Shown here piece after piece: positions 25,078 to 34,345 of a stretch of 64,000 nucleotides of DNA. The notes below the pieces were generated by a model. It made no database searches. It saw only the letters and a program-made list of their open reading frames with translations, and had not been told where the DNA came from. Origin of the DNA: Mycobacterium sp. M26 (GTDB taxonomy: Bacteria; Actinomycetota; Actinomycetes; Mycobacteriales; Mycobacteriaceae); the NCBI RefSeq assembly GCF_001494595.1, contig NZ_LN929908.1, positions 922,529 through 986,528 of the forward strand, in the 5' to 3' direction. Each line of letters opens with the position of its first letter. The first letter of the stretch is position 1. The position numbers and the translations under genes are program-made.

Positions 25078-25134
25078 CGAGATTGACGTCACGCAGACGT
25101 CCACTCGAACTTTTCCTGCGCAAGTTCAATCTCG
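25078..25134. terminator. convergent terminator-like inverted repeat
   Basis: CGAGATTGA (25078-25086) pairs with TCAATCTCG (25126-25134), and the flanks partly extend the stem (GCGCC before, GCCGG after; ACGCA with TGCGC inside). It lies between the stops of the converging luciferase-like gene (25066) and Ddn-like gene (25151) and can serve both. Confidence 0.5.
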
Positions 25135-25150
25135 CCGGGGGCTGGCGTGA

Positions 25151-25588
25151 CTAGCGAACCAGCCGGACCACCGGGATCGGCCGGGTCGTCAGCTTCTGGT
25201 AGGCGCTGTAGCGTCCGCCGTTCTGGTCATCGCAGATCTTCCACAACCGCGCATAGTCCGGGTCATCCGGCAGCAGCACGTGCGCGGTGACGGGCACCCG
25301 GCGCGGTCCGAGGTTGATCTCGACGTGCGGGTTGGCCCGCAGATTGTGGTACCAACCCGGGCTGCGTGGCGCTCCGCCATTGGAGGCGACGATCAGATAG
25401 TCAGCGCCATCGCGGTAGTAGGCCAGCGAATTCGCCCGCTCCGCACCGGTTTTCGCACCGACCGTGTGCAGCAGCAGCATCCGTGGCGCAAACGGCAACC
25501 GGTGCCCGATCCATCCGCCCGACCGCTTGTACAGGGTGTCGTGCACGGTCAGGAACTTCAGCATGAACTTGTCGACCGCTGATGTCAT
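25151..25588 (-). CDS. deazaflavin (F420)-dependent nitroreductase family protein, Ddn-like (Rv1261c-like)
   Basis: 145 residues, the size of Ddn family proteins. Typical segments are FAPRMLLLHTVGAKTGAERANSLAYYRDGADYLIVASNGGAPRSPGWYHNLRANPHVEI in residues 30-95, which form the split beta-barrel F420 site; the Lys/Thr stretch KTGAERAN contacts the cofactor phosphate in the family. These enzymes use F420H2 to reduce quinones or other electrophiles and are thought to protect against oxidative stress. The start overlaps the HIT gene stop by 4 bp, so the two are co-translated. Order matches Rv1262c-Rv1261c. Confidence 0.88.
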   Translation of the reverse strand: MTSAVDKFMLKFLTVHDTLYKRSGGWIGHRLPFAPRMLLLHTVGAKTGAERANSLAYYRDGADYLIVASNGGAPRSPGWYHNLRANPHVEINLGPRRVPVTAHVLLPDDPDYARLWKICDDQNGGRYSAYQKLTTRPIPVVRLVR

Positions 25589-26007
25589 GGGATCAACTCC
25601 AGAGCCTCGCGCAGGATCCGGCCGGTGGCCTCGCGATCGGGGTCGCGGCGGATCAGCATGCCCTTGGCGAAGGACAGCTTGTCGCCGTCGCGGCGCGGGA
25701 TCACGTGCAGATGGATGTGGAACACCGTCTGCATCGCCGACTTCCCGTCATTGATCGCGATGTTGTTGCCCGTGGCGCCCAGCCCCGATACCCGCGTTGC
25801 CTGGGCGATCCGCTGACCGACCGCCAGCATGCCGCCCAGCGTCTCGGCCGGAGTGTCGGTCAGGTCGACGGTGTGGCGCTTGGGCACCACCAGCGTGTGG
25901 CCGCGGGTGAACGGGCGAATGTCGAGGAAGCCCAGATGGTCGTCGTCCTCGTAGACGCGGATGGCCGGCGCGGTGCCGGCGACGATCTCGCAGAACACAC
26001 ATGACAT
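25585..26007 (-). CDS. HIT family protein (Rv1262c-like)
   Basis: 140 residues with the histidine triad HIHLHVIP near residue 95. N-terminal MSCVFCEIVAGTAPAIRVYEDDDHLGFLDIRPFTRGHTLVVPK is typical of the Hint branch, with CxxC near the start that often binds zinc. These proteins hydrolyse nucleoside 5-prime phosphoramidates or dinucleoside polyphosphates. It precedes the Ddn-like gene with a 4-bp overlap and follows the small zinc-finger gene by 25 bp on the same strand, so a three-gene message is possible. Confidence 0.92.
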   Translation of the reverse strand: MSCVFCEIVAGTAPAIRVYEDDDHLGFLDIRPFTRGHTLVVPKRHTVDLTDTPAETLGGMLAVGQRIAQATRVSGLGATGNNIAINDGKSAMQTVFHIHLHVIPRRDGDKLSFAKGMLIRRDPDREATGRILREALELIP

Positions 26008-26032
26008 TCCGCCACCGTAGCGGGTCGGATGA

Positions 26033-26269
26033 TCACTGCCAGTCGTGGAAGGCGCCGACGAGCTGCTTGCGGAACTCCGGGTCCAGGTCGTCGGGCCGCA
26101 GCCGCCCCACGATCGCCACCGTGGTCCGAAGCTGGGCGAGGTAGCCGCGGCAGCCCTTGCAGATCAGCAGATGCAGGCGCACGCGCGCCGCCGTCGGGGC
26201 GTCCAACGCACCCGAGTAGTAGTCGCTGAGCAGCTCCACGAGGGCCGCGCAGGTCATCGGTTTCGGCAT
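26033..26269 (-). CDS. small zf-HC2/anti-sigma-factor-like zinc-binding protein
   Basis: 78 residues from the ATG at 26269. It has an early Cys (MTCAAL, Cys7) and HLLICKGC at residues 33-40, the HxxxCxxC arrangement of ZAS/anti-sigma zinc-binding domains such as RsrA-type proteins. No membrane helix follows, so it is soluble. No sigma factor gene is adjacent, which is unusual, as anti-sigma factors normally sit beside their partner. It could bind a distant sigma factor, sense thiol oxidation, or be a plain zinc protein. It diverges from the amidase gene and may be the first gene of the HIT-Ddn transcript. Confidence 0.7.
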   Translation of the reverse strand: MPKPMTCAALVELLSDYYSGALDAPTAARVRLHLLICKGCRGYLAQLRTTVAIVGRLRPDDLDPEFRKQLVGAFHDWQ

Positions 26270-26323
26270 TGAAGGGGCAGTGTCGGTCGAAGCCCGATCC
26301 GTTACGGCGATACGCTGCCGGGC

Positions 26324-27715
26324 GTGGACCTCACCGACATCGCGTTCGCCGGCGCCGCGGAGCAGGCCCGCATGCTGGTCGCCGGCAGCATCACCGCGCC
26401 TGCGCTGCTGGACCTCTATCTCGACCGGATCGCCCGGGTGGACCGGGAGGTCCGCGCCTACCGGGTGGTGCTCACCGAACGCGCCCGCAAGGAGGCCGCG
26501 GCCGCCCAGCAGCGCCTGGACGCCGGGGAGCGCCTGCCGCTGCTCGGTGTGCCGATCGCCATCAAGGACGACGTCGACGTCGCCGACGAGTTCACCTGCT
26601 ACGGCAGCAGCGCGCACGGCCTGCCGCCGACGCAGGATGCCGAGGTGGTGCGGCGGCTGCGCGAGGCGGGCGCGGTGATCCTGGGCAAGACCGCCGTGCC
26701 GGAGATGATGCTCTGGCCGTTCACCGAGACGGTGGCCTTCGGCTCCACCCACAATCCGTGGGACCTGGCGCGTGCGCCCGGCGGCAGCAGCGGTGGCAGC
26801 GGTGCGGCGGTGGCCGCCGGGCTGGCGCCGATGGCGCTGGGATCCGACGGTGCCGGGTCCATCCGCATCCCGGCCACCTGGTGCGGACTCTTCGGGATCA
26901 AACCGCAGCGCGACCGTGTCCCGATCGGTCCACACGACGATGCCTGGCAGGGACTGAGCGTCAACGGCCCGATCACCCGCACGGTCGAGGACGCCGCGTT
27001 GTTCCTTGACGTCACCAATTCCGCACGCGCACCCCGCGGCGGGTTCGTGGCGGCCGCGGCGCGCAAACCGAAGAGACTGCGAATCGCGTTGAGCGCCAAG
27101 ATTCCGCCCACCATCGTGGGCAGGGTCGGCCGGGCCCAGCAGAAGGCGCTCGACGGTGTCGAGTCGCTGCTGCGCGAGCTGGGCCACGAGGTCATCTGGC
27201 GTGACCCGGACTATCCGGCGTGGGCGGTCTACGGGCACGTGCTGCCCCGGATGTGGCGCGGCATCTACGACGACGTCCAGCAGCTGCCCCATCCCGAGCG
27301 CCTCGAACCGCGCACCAAGACGCTGGCCCGGCTGGGCGGGCTGATCTCCGATCAGCAGATCGCCAAGATCCGGGCCGCCGAGGCCACACTGGCCGCCCGG
27401 GTCGGGTCGATCTTCGACGACGTCGACGTGCTCATCACGCCGGGAACGGCCACCGGTCCGTCGCGCGTCGGGCAGTACCAGCACCGCGGCGGGGTGGGCA
27501 CCCTGGCGATGGTCGCCTCCCGGGTTCCGTTCCATGCGATCTTCAATGCGACGGGCCAGCCCGCCGCCGTCGTGCCGTGGAGCCTTGACGGAGAAGGGAT
27601 TCCGGTCTCGGTGCAACTCGTCGGCCGCCCCTCCGACGAGGCAACACTGCTGTCGCTGAGCCACCAGATCGAAACGGCCCGGCCGTGGGCCAACCGGCGG
27701 CCGCCGGTGTCATGA
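26324..27715 (+). CDS. amiB2: amidase, AmiB2-like (Rv1263-like)
   Basis: 463 residues from a GTG; AmiB2 of M. tuberculosis has 462. The amidase-signature Ser-Ser-Lys triad is present: Lys in VPIAIKDDVDV near residue 85, Ser in PGGSSGGSGAAVAAG near residue 157, and the nucleophilic Ser in GSDGAGSIRIPATWCGLFGIKP near residue 184. It hydrolyses carboxamides to acid and ammonia in the cytosol. The stop overlaps the end of the converging glycosylase by 6 bp. TACGCT about 10 nt upstream of the GTG may be a -10 for a nearly leaderless message. Natural substrate unknown. Confidence 0.9.
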   Translation: MDLTDIAFAGAAEQARMLVAGSITAPALLDLYLDRIARVDREVRAYRVVLTERARKEAAAAQQRLDAGERLPLLGVPIAIKDDVDVADEFTCYGSSAHGLPPTQDAEVVRRLREAGAVILGKTAVPEMMLWPFTETVAFGSTHNPWDLARAPGGSSGGSGAAVAAGLAPMALGSDGAGSIRIPATWCGLFGIKPQRDRVPIGPHDDAWQGLSVNGPITRTVEDAALFLDVTNSARAPRGGFVAAAARKPKRLRIALSAKIPPTIVGRVGRAQQKALDGVESLLRELGHEVIWRDPDYPAWAVYGHVLPRMWRGIYDDVQQLPHPERLEPRTKTLARLGGLISDQQIAKIRAAEATLAARVGSIFDDVDVLITPGTATGPSRVGQYQHRGGVGTLAMVASRVPFHAIFNATGQPAAVVPWSLDGEGIPVSVQLVGRPSDEATLLSLSHQIETARPWANRRPPVS

Positions 27716-28207
27716 CCCGGCGATCACCCGCCACGCGCTGAGCTTGTCGGCGTAGCGCATGGTCTGCGCCGGACTGGTCGACGGCAGCCGCGCGAACACC
27801 ACGTCGGCGTCGACGCGCACCAGCCTTGCGAAATTGCGCTCGGCGGCCGCGCCGTTGAAGTACACCCGCTCAACGTGGCGGTGCGCGGCGAAGAACGCCG
27901 GGAAATCGTTGGCCACCATGCTGTCCGGTTCGACCGCCGAATCGAGGCTGCCGATACGGCGGCAGTGTTGGAGAACGTCCCACACCGCGATTCCGCGGCG
28001 GCGCAGGGCCGCGGCGCGGTCGGGATAAGGATCGTCGGCGGCGAAGCCGAACAGCTCAGCGGTGATGCGCCAGAACGCATTTCGCGGATTGCCGTAGTAC
28101 TCGCCGGCGGCCAGCGACATCACGCTGGGCATATTGCCCAGCACCAGCACGCGGGCGTGCCGGTCGGCGATCGGCGGCAGTCCCTCCAGCAGCGGAGATG
28201 AAGACAT
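27710..28207 (-). CDS. UDG-superfamily DNA-deoxyinosine (hypoxanthine) glycosylase, family 6-like
   Basis: 165 residues, the size of the HDG/Mug-like family 6. The N-terminal active-site stretch [23 protein letters not shown] (about 24-46) matches GSxPGxxSLxxxxYYgxPrNxFW, with Asn in the NAFW segment as likely catalytic residue; the C-terminal motif is [12 protein letters not shown] near residue 141. It would remove deaminated bases such as hypoxanthine from DNA. Met-Pro-Ser in place of the usual Phe-Pro-Gly is a small deviation. It is the second glycosylase of this superfamily in 5 kb, after udgB. Not present between amiB2 and Rv1264 in M. tuberculosis as I recall. Confidence 0.82.
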   Translation of the reverse strand: MSSSPLLEGLPPIADRHARVLVLGNMPSVMSLAAGEYYGNPRNAFWRITAELFGFAADDPYPDRAAALRRRGIAVWDVLQHCRRIGSLDSAVEPDSMVANDFPAFFAAHRHVERVYFNGAAAERNFARLVRVDADVVFARLPSTSPAQTMRYADKLSAWRVIAGS

Positions 28208-28219
28208 TGCATCCGACCG

Positions 28220-28234
28220 TATACGTTGAACCGG
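28220..28234 (+). promoter_or_regulatory. candidate -10 of a leaderless adenylyl cyclase message
   Basis: TATACG (28220-28225) lies 8 nt before the GTG at 28234, the spacing expected of a leaderless mycobacterial mRNA. No good -35 is seen, which is common in this genus. If used, it rules out the upstream ATG at 28198. Confidence 0.35.
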
Positions 28235-29352
28235 TGAGCGATGACGGCGACATCGAAGCGTCCGGGCTGCTCGACGGTCTGAGCGGCGACCTGCGCGCGG
28301 AGCGGGCCGAACTGATCCCGTGGCTGCTCGATCAGGGCATCACCGTCGAGGAGATCCGGGCCTCGTTCGCCCCGATGCTGCTGCCCGCCCGCCGCGCACT
28401 CGGCGACGACGGGACCTACGTCTCCGCGCGCGAGATCGCCGAACAGACCGGCCTGGACGTCGACGTGCTGACCCGTTTCCAGCGGGCCAGCGGCCTGCCG
28501 CACGTCGAAGACCCCGACGCCGCGGTGTTCATGCGTCTCGACGGCGCCACCGCTGTGCACATCAAGCGGTTCATCGACCATGGCATCGACCCCGACCTGA
28601 TGCTGACGGTGGTTCGCGTTCTGGCCGATGGACTTTCGCATGCCGCCGAGGTCATGCGCACCACCGCGCTGGCCACCGTCATGCATCCCGGCGCCAGCGA
28701 GCTCGACGTCGCGAAGTCGGCGCAGGCACTGGTGGGGGAGATGGCCCCGCTGCTGGGCCCGATGATCCAGGACATGCTCATGCTCCAGCTGCGGCACGCC
28801 CTGGAGACCGAGGCCGTCAACGCCAACGAGCGCGCGGCCGGTGCGCCGATGCCCGGGGCCCGGCTGGTCGCGGTCGCCTTCGGTGATCTGGTCGGCTTCA
28901 CCCGGCTCGGCGAGACGGTGCCACCCGAGGAGCTCGAGCAGCTGGCCAACAAGCTCGCCGATGCTGCCCGCGATGTGGCGATTCCGCCGGTTCGGTTCAT
29001 CAAGACCATCGGCGACGCGGTGATGCTGGTGTCGAAGGACACCACCGCGCTGCTGGAGGCCATGCTGCGTCTGAGCGAGGCCATCGAGTCCGACGGTGAT
29101 CTGCCGCAGCTGCGGGTGGGGGTGGCCTACGGTCCGGCGGTCAGCCGCGCCGGCGACTGGTTCGGCAGCCCGGTGAACCTGGCCAGCCGGGTGACCTCCG
29201 CGGCGCGGCCGGGGTCGGTGCTGGTGGCCGAGGCGGCCCGGGAGCAGATCGCCGACGATGCCCCGTTCAGCTGGTCGTTCGCCAAGGCCCGCCACCTCAA
29301 GGGCATCAAGGACGAGGTCAAGCTGTTCCGCGCCCGCCGGGCCGGGGAGTAA
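28234..29352 (+). CDS. class III adenylyl cyclase, Rv1264-like (pH-sensing family)
   Basis: 372 residues from the GTG at 28234. An in-phase ATG at 28198 lies inside the diverging glycosylase gene; I prefer the GTG because similarity to Rv1264 begins there and a TATACG -10 sits 8 nt upstream. The N-terminal helical autoinhibitory region covers 1-205. The catalytic domain has metal Asp218 and Asp261, adenine-specifying Lys257 and Asp308, and transition-state Asn315 and Arg319, all intact. It makes cAMP from ATP as a homodimer; Rv1264 is switched on by acid pH. The cAMP may act through CRP, for which a candidate site occurs at 60020. Confidence 0.93.
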   Translation: MSDDGDIEASGLLDGLSGDLRAERAELIPWLLDQGITVEEIRASFAPMLLPARRALGDDGTYVSAREIAEQTGLDVDVLTRFQRASGLPHVEDPDAAVFMRLDGATAVHIKRFIDHGIDPDLMLTVVRVLADGLSHAAEVMRTTALATVMHPGASELDVAKSAQALVGEMAPLLGPMIQDMLMLQLRHALETEAVNANERAAGAPMPGARLVAVAFGDLVGFTRLGETVPPEELEQLANKLADAARDVAIPPVRFIKTIGDAVMLVSKDTTALLEAMLRLSEAIESDGDLPQLRVGVAYGPAVSRAGDWFGSPVNLASRVTSAARPGSVLVAEAAREQIADDAPFSWSFAKARHLKGIKDEVKLFRARRAGE

Positions 29353-29389
29353 CGGTCGTGCCCTCGTTTCGCCGGGAGAGAAACCCTGG

Positions 29390-29421
29390 CACCAGTGGTG
29401 TAACGATGTAATCATGTAATT
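29390..29421 (+). promoter_or_regulatory. palindrome and three tandem TGTAA repeats before the Rv1265-like gene
   Basis: CACCAGTGGTG (29390-29400) is a perfect palindrome with one central base. It runs into three TGTAA units with an exact 8-nt period (29399-29403, 29407-29411, 29415-29419), the last ending three bases before the ATG at 29423. Tandem short direct repeats of this kind are how ribbon-helix-helix repressors (MetJ, omega) bind, and the gene itself looks RHH-like, so autoregulation is an inference. Confidence 0.45.
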
Positions 29422-29422
29422 C

Positions 29423-29989
29423 ATGAAGCACCAACACACACATCCCCGTTCCGGCCGGCCCGGCCGCCCCGGTGGCTGGCAGCAGGCCGACCAGCCCGAT
29501 GCCGGCGATGCCGGCGAATGGTTCGCCGGGCGGCTGCCCGACACCTGGTTCGACGGCGACCCCACTGTCATCGTCGACCGCGAAGAGATCACCGTCGTCG
29601 GCCGGCTGCCCGACCCTGCTGACGGCCCCGAATCAGAAGCCCGCGCGTCCGGACGGGCATCCCGGTTCCGGGAGGACACCCGCTCCGAACGGATGCGGAT
29701 CGCCGACGAGGCGCAGGACAAGTACGGCCGCAAGGTGTCCTGGGGCGTGGAGGTCGGCGGTGAGCGAATCCTGTTCACCCACATCGCCGTTCCGGTCATG
29801 ACCCGGCTCAAGCAGCCGGAACGCCAGGTGCTCGACACCCTGGTCGACGCGGGCGTGGCCCGCTCCCGCTCGGATGCCCTGGCGTGGAGTGTGCGGCTGG
29901 TCGGCGAGCACGCCGAGGAGTGGCTGTCCAAGCTGCGTACGGCGATGGCTGAGGTTGACGAACTGCGCGCCGAAGGCCCCGGCCTCTAG
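29423..29989 (+). CDS. conserved protein in the Rv1265 position, possible ribbon-helix-helix end
   Basis: 188 residues, soluble. It follows the cyclase directly, as Rv1265 follows Rv1264 in M. tuberculosis, where Rv1265 is reported to respond to cAMP. Residues 1-40 are low-complexity (His, Gly, Pro, Gln), 41-110 form a beta-rich middle ([17 protein letters not shown]), and about 135-185 are helical: [28 protein letters not shown] resembles the second and third elements of a ribbon-helix-helix domain, with the ARSRSDAL turn. A DNA-binding role is therefore plausible but not shown. The end overlaps the end of the converging ABC gene by 4 bp. Confidence 0.75.
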   Translation: MKHQHTHPRSGRPGRPGGWQQADQPDAGDAGEWFAGRLPDTWFDGDPTVIVDREEITVVGRLPDPADGPESEARASGRASRFREDTRSERMRIADEAQDKYGRKVSWGVEVGGERILFTHIAVPVMTRLKQPERQVLDTLVDAGVARSRSDALAWSVRLVGEHAEEWLSKLRTAMAEVDELRAEGPGL

Positions 29990-31893
29990 GCCTGTGTCAT
30001 CGCGAAGTAGGCACCCCGCCGGGCCAACAGCTCGGTGTGGGTGCCCTTTTCGACGATCCGGCCGCCCTGCATCACCAGGATCATGTCGGCGTCCCGGATC
30101 GTCGAGAGCCGGTGGGCGATGATGAAACTCGTGCGCTCCCGGCGCAGTTCGGTCATCGCGTGCTGCACCAGCAGCTCGGTTCGGGTGTCCACCGAACTGG
30201 TCGCCTCGTCGAGGATCAGCAACTGCGGGCGGGCCAGGAACGCCCGGGCGATGGTGATCAACTGCTTCTCGCCGGCGCTGATGTTGCCGCCGTCGTCGCT
30301 GACGCGGGTCTGATACCCGTCCGGAAGGGTCTGCACGAACCGGTCCACGTAGGCCGCGCGGGCCGCCGCCAGCACCTCGTCCTCGGTCGCATCCGGCCGG
30401 CCGTAGGCGATGTTCTCGGCGATCGTGCCGGCGAACAACCAGGTGTCCTGCAGCACCATCCCGATCCGGGAGCGCAGCGATTCGCGGCTGATGTCGCGGA
30501 TGTCGGTGTGGTCCAGCAGGATCCGGCCGGAGTCGACGTCGTAGAACCGCATCAGCAGGTTCACCAGGGTGGTCTTGCCCGCCCCGGTGGGCCCGACGAT
30601 CGCCACCGTGCTGCCCGGCTCGGCCACCAGCGACAGGTCCTCGATCACCGGGGTGCCCTCCCGGTAGCCGAACCAGACGTTCTCGAACTCCACCCGGCCA
30701 CCGCCGCTGCGCGGCAACACTTCTGCCGCATCGGGGGATTCTTCCGGCTCGTCGAGGAAGTCGAAAACCCGCTCGGCGCTGGCCACCCCGGACTGCAGCG
30801 TGTTGTACATCCCGGCCACCTGGGTCAGCGGCTGGTTGAACTGACGCACGTACTGGATGAACGCCTGGATGCTGCCCAGCGTGATCTGACCGGTCGCCAC
30901 CTGGTAGCCGCCGACGACCGCGACGGCCACATAGCTGAGGTTGCCGATGAAGTTCGTCGCCGGCGCCACCAGCCCGGAGAAGAACTGGGCGCCGAAGCTG
31001 GCCTGGTACACGTCGTCGTTGCAGTCGCGGAACTTCTCCTGCGCAGCCGCGCGGTGCCCGAACGTCTTGACCACGGTGAAACCGCTGTAGGTCTCTTCGA
31101 TGTGGGCGTTGAGCCGGCCGGTGTTGGTCCACTGCGCGATGAACATCTTCTGCGAGCGGCGGGCGATCGCCCGAGTCACCCACAGCGACAACGGAACCGT
31201 GATCACCGTGATCAGGGTCAGCAGCGGCGAGATGGTCAGCATCATGGCCAGCACCGCGAACACCGTCAGCACCGAGGTCAGCAGCTGGCTGATCGTCATC
31301 GACACCGACTGCTGGATGTTGTCCACGTCATTGGTCACCCGGCTGAGCAGCTCACCGCGCTGCCGGGAGTCGAAGTAGGACAACGGCAACCGGTGCACCT
31401 TGGCCTCGACATCGGCGCGCAGGGCCCGCACCGTGCGCTGCACGATCACGTTGAGCAGCCGGGCCTGTACCCAGACGAACAGTGCGGCAAACAGATACAG
31501 CACCAACGCCAGCAGTAGGGTGCGGCCCACCGCGCCGAAGTCCACGCCCTGGCCGGGCACCACGTTCATCCCGGACAGCAGGTCGGCGAAGGTGTTGTCG
31601 CCACGCGCCCGCGCCGCGGCGATGGCCTGCTCCTTGGTGATGCCGGCGGGCAGCTGACGGCCGATCACCCCGTTGAACAACAGGTCGGTGGCGTGGCCGA
31701 GGATGCGCGGGCCGGCCACGCCGAGCGCGATCCCGGCCACCGTCAGCACCAGGACGGCCACCGCGGGCCAGCGTTGCGGGGTCAGCCTCGCCAGCAGCCG
31801 CAGCGCCGAGCCCTTGAAATCCCGGGAGCGGGCCTGACGGGGGTCCTGGTTGAGCATGCGCATCCCGCCGCCGCGCATTCCGGCCCCGGTCAT
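29986..31893 (-). CDS. ABC exporter subunit, Rv1272c-like (canonical ATPase site)
   Basis: 635 residues from the ATG at 31893, which overlaps the stop of the partner gene (ATGA). Type IV exporter fold: a membrane domain with six helices (about 40-340, with an unusually long insert near residues 85-125 holding [11 protein letters not shown]) and an ATPase domain with Walker [10 protein letters not shown] near 420, signature ISAGEKQ, and Walker [11 protein letters not shown] with the catalytic Glu. It pairs with the next gene as a heterodimer. Rv1272c has been linked to long-chain fatty acid transport in heterologous tests; the direction and substrate here are open. Confidence 0.9.
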   Translation of the reverse strand: MTGAGMRGGGMRMLNQDPRQARSRDFKGSALRLLARLTPQRWPAVAVLVLTVAGIALGVAGPRILGHATDLLFNGVIGRQLPAGITKEQAIAAARARGDNTFADLLSGMNVVPGQGVDFGAVGRTLLLALVLYLFAALFVWVQARLLNVIVQRTVRALRADVEAKVHRLPLSYFDSRQRGELLSRVTNDVDNIQQSVSMTISQLLTSVLTVFAVLAMMLTISPLLTLITVITVPLSLWVTRAIARRSQKMFIAQWTNTGRLNAHIEETYSGFTVVKTFGHRAAAQEKFRDCNDDVYQASFGAQFFSGLVAPATNFIGNLSYVAVAVVGGYQVATGQITLGSIQAFIQYVRQFNQPLTQVAGMYNTLQSGVASAERVFDFLDEPEESPDAAEVLPRSGGGRVEFENVWFGYREGTPVIEDLSLVAEPGSTVAIVGPTGAGKTTLVNLLMRFYDVDSGRILLDHTDIRDISRESLRSRIGMVLQDTWLFAGTIAENIAYGRPDATEDEVLAAARAAYVDRFVQTLPDGYQTRVSDDGGNISAGEKQLITIARAFLARPQLLILDEATSSVDTRTELLVQHAMTELRRERTSFIIAHRLSTIRDADMILVMQGGRIVEKGTHTELLARRGAYFAMTQA

Positions 31894-33635
31894 GACGCGC
31901 CCCCGACGCCGGCGCCCAGGGACTGGGAGTCGACGAATTCCGCATAGGTGGGGCAGCTGGTCAGTAACTCGTCGTGGGTGCCCGCCCCGACCACCCGGCC
32001 GCCGTCGACGACGACGATGTGGTCGGCCTGCATCACCGTCGAAATCCGTTGCGACACAATGATCACCGTCGAACCCGCCGACACCTCCCGCAGGGCGGCG
32101 CGCACCCGGGCGTCGGTGTGCACGTCCAGGGCGGAGAAGGCGTCGTCGAACAGGTAGATCGCGGGCCGGCGGATCACCGCCCGGGCGATCGCCAGGCGCT
32201 GACGTTGCCCGCCGGAGAAGTTGATCCCGCCCTGGGCCACCCGCATCCCCAGGCCCTCGGGATGGGCGGCCACGAAGTCGTCGGCCGCGGCGACCCGCAG
32301 TGCCGCCCACATCTCGTCCTCGCTGGCGTCACTCTTGCCGTAGCGCAGGTTGTCGGCGACGGTGCCGGAGAACAGGTAACCGCGCTGCGGCACCAGGCCG
32401 AGTGCGGACCACAGGTTCTCGGTGTCGTAGTCGCGCACGTCGATCCCGTCGACGCGCACCGCGCCGCCGGTCACGTCGTAGAGCCGGCAGATCAGCGAGA
32501 TGAGCGTCGACTTGCCCGAACCGGTGCAGCCCACGATCGCCGTCGTCATCCCGGTTCGCGCGGTCAGCGAAACATCCTCCAGCACAGGCCGTTCGGCGCC
32601 CGGGTAGCTGAATGTCGCACCGTCGAGCGTGACCTCGCCGCGGATGCCGCCTGCCGGACGGGCCGGATCGGCCGGGCTGGTGATGGCGGTCTGGGTGGAC
32701 AGCACCTCGGTGATCCGCTCGGCACACACCGAGGCCCGCGGCAGGATCAGCAGCAGCAGGGTGGCCATCAGCACGGCCATCAGAATCTGCATGAAGTACG
32801 ACAGGAACGCGATGAGCGAGCCCACCTGCATCTGCCCGGCGTCGATGCGCAGGCCGCCGAACCAGATCAGCGCGACGCTGGAGATGTTGATGGTGAGCGT
32901 GGTCAGCGGCAGCATCAGCGCCTGCCAGCGCCCGGCGGCCAGTGCGGTGTCGGAGACCGCGGCGTTGGCGACGGCGAACCGGTCCCGTTCGAAGGACTCG
33001 CGGGCGAACGCGCGGATCACCCGGATACCGGAGAGTTGCTCGCGCATCACCCGGTTGATGCCGTCGATCAGGCGCTGCATGCTGCGGAAGATCGGCAGCA
33101 TGTGCGACACCACCCAGTAGTTCGACACCGCGAGCACCGGCACGCTCACCAGCAGCAGCCAGGACAGCCCGGCGTCCTGGTGGATCGCCATCACGATGCC
33201 GCCGACGCACATGATCGGGGCGGTCACCAGCACGGTGGCCGTCATCTGGACCAGCACCTGGATCTGCTGGACGTCGTTGGTGGTCCGGGTCAGCAGCGAG
33301 GGCGCGCCGAAGCGGGACGTCTCGCGTTCGGAGAACGTGATGACGTGGTGGAACATCGCCGAGCGCAGGTCGCGGCCGAACCCCATTCCGGTGCGCGACC
33401 CGAAGTACACCGCGCCTACCGCGCACACGCCCTGCAGCGCGGTCACCGCGAGCATCAGCAGCCCGAGCCGGGTGATCAGCCCGGTGTCGCCTTTGGCCAC
33501 GCCGTCGTCGATGATCGCGGCATTGATCGTGGGCAGATACAGCGAAGCCAGCGTGCTGATGACCTGCAGCACCATCACGGCCGCGACCAGCCACCGGTAC
33601 GGCCGGACATACTGTCTCAGCAGCGCCAGGAGCAT
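31890..33635 (-). CDS. ABC exporter subunit, Rv1273c-like (degenerate ATPase site)
   Basis: 581 residues from the ATG at 33635; Rv1273c has 582. Six-helix membrane domain (about 10-310) followed by an ATPase domain: Walker [10 protein letters not shown] near 375, signature FSGGQRQ, Walker [13 protein letters not shown]. The catalytic Glu after Walker B is Asp here, the hallmark of the degenerate half of heterodimeric exporters, while the partner gene keeps Glu. It is the first gene of the pair. CGACAGTAAC, the arm of the repeats at 4583 and 19950, lies immediately upstream of the start (33639-33648, minus strand). Confidence 0.9.
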   Translation of the reverse strand: MLLALLRQYVRPYRWLVAAVMVLQVISTLASLYLPTINAAIIDDGVAKGDTGLITRLGLLMLAVTALQGVCAVGAVYFGSRTGMGFGRDLRSAMFHHVITFSERETSRFGAPSLLTRTTNDVQQIQVLVQMTATVLVTAPIMCVGGIVMAIHQDAGLSWLLLVSVPVLAVSNYWVVSHMLPIFRSMQRLIDGINRVMREQLSGIRVIRAFARESFERDRFAVANAAVSDTALAAGRWQALMLPLTTLTINISSVALIWFGGLRIDAGQMQVGSLIAFLSYFMQILMAVLMATLLLLILPRASVCAERITEVLSTQTAITSPADPARPAGGIRGEVTLDGATFSYPGAERPVLEDVSLTARTGMTTAIVGCTGSGKSTLISLICRLYDVTGGAVRVDGIDVRDYDTENLWSALGLVPQRGYLFSGTVADNLRYGKSDASEDEMWAALRVAAADDFVAAHPEGLGMRVAQGGINFSGGQRQRLAIARAVIRRPAIYLFDDAFSALDVHTDARVRAALREVSAGSTVIIVSQRISTVMQADHIVVVDGGRVVGAGTHDELLTSCPTYAEFVDSQSLGAGVGGAS

Positions 33636-33790
33636 GCCGTTACTGTCGCACACCGCCTTCGCGGCGGAGTGCGAACCCTGTCGCGCGGCAACCTTGGAAT
33701 CACCGACAAACCGGCAGGTCAAGCGGCATGTCGGTGGTTGGCTGCAGGGGTGCCCGCTACAGTGCATGCTGTGACTCGCAGCAGGTGCGC

Positions 33791-34345
33791 ATGACAGCGG
33801 CGCGCAAACTGGCCGTGGCGGCGTTGGCCGTCGCGGCAGTGGTGGTGAGCGGATGCTCCTCGTCGGACTCCAGCGGCCCGGGCTCGCCGTCGTCGGCGCC
33901 CAACACTCCGTCGCCGGTCAACGCCAAGCACGGCCCGACCTTCCCGGAGTGTGGTGGCATCAGCGACCAGACGATGGCCGAGCAGACCCGGGTGACCGGT
34001 CTGGTGAACACCGCCAAGAACTCCGTCGGCTGCCAGTGGCTGGCCGGCGGCGGCATCCTCGGCCCGCACTTCTCCTTCACCTGGTTCCGCGGCAGCCCGA
34101 TCGGGCGTGAGCGCAAGACCGAGGAGCTTTCGCGCACCAGCGTCGAGGACATCAACATCGAAGGCCACAGCGGATTCATCGCGATCGGCACTGATCCGAC
34201 GCTGGGGGACAACCTGTGCGAAATCGGCATCCAGTTCAACGACGACTTCATCGAGTGGTCGGTCAGCTTCGCCGAGAAGCCCTTCCCGCCGGCGTGCGAC
34301 GTCGCCAAGGAACTGACCCGGCAATCGATTGTGAACGCGAAATGA
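33791..34345 (+). CDS. lprB: lipoprotein LprB
   Basis: 184 residues from the ATG at 33791; LprB of M. tuberculosis has 185. Signal peptide MTAARKLAVAALAVAAVVVSGC with lipobox VSGC (Cys22) is followed by a Ser/Pro-rich linker. The mature domain has three Cys (PECGG, GCQWL, LCEIG and PACD add up to two likely disulfides) and belongs to the DUF3558 family, as does the next gene. It is a surface-anchored protein of unknown role. The stop overlaps the start of lprC by 4 bp (ATGA). It diverges from the ABC exporter pair. Confidence 0.87.
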   Translation: MTAARKLAVAALAVAAVVVSGCSSSDSSGPGSPSSAPNTPSPVNAKHGPTFPECGGISDQTMAEQTRVTGLVNTAKNSVGCQWLAGGGILGPHFSFTWFRGSPIGRERKTEELSRTSVEDINIEGHSGFIAIGTDPTLGDNLCEIGIQFNDDFIEWSVSFAEKPFPPACDVAKELTRQSIVNAK

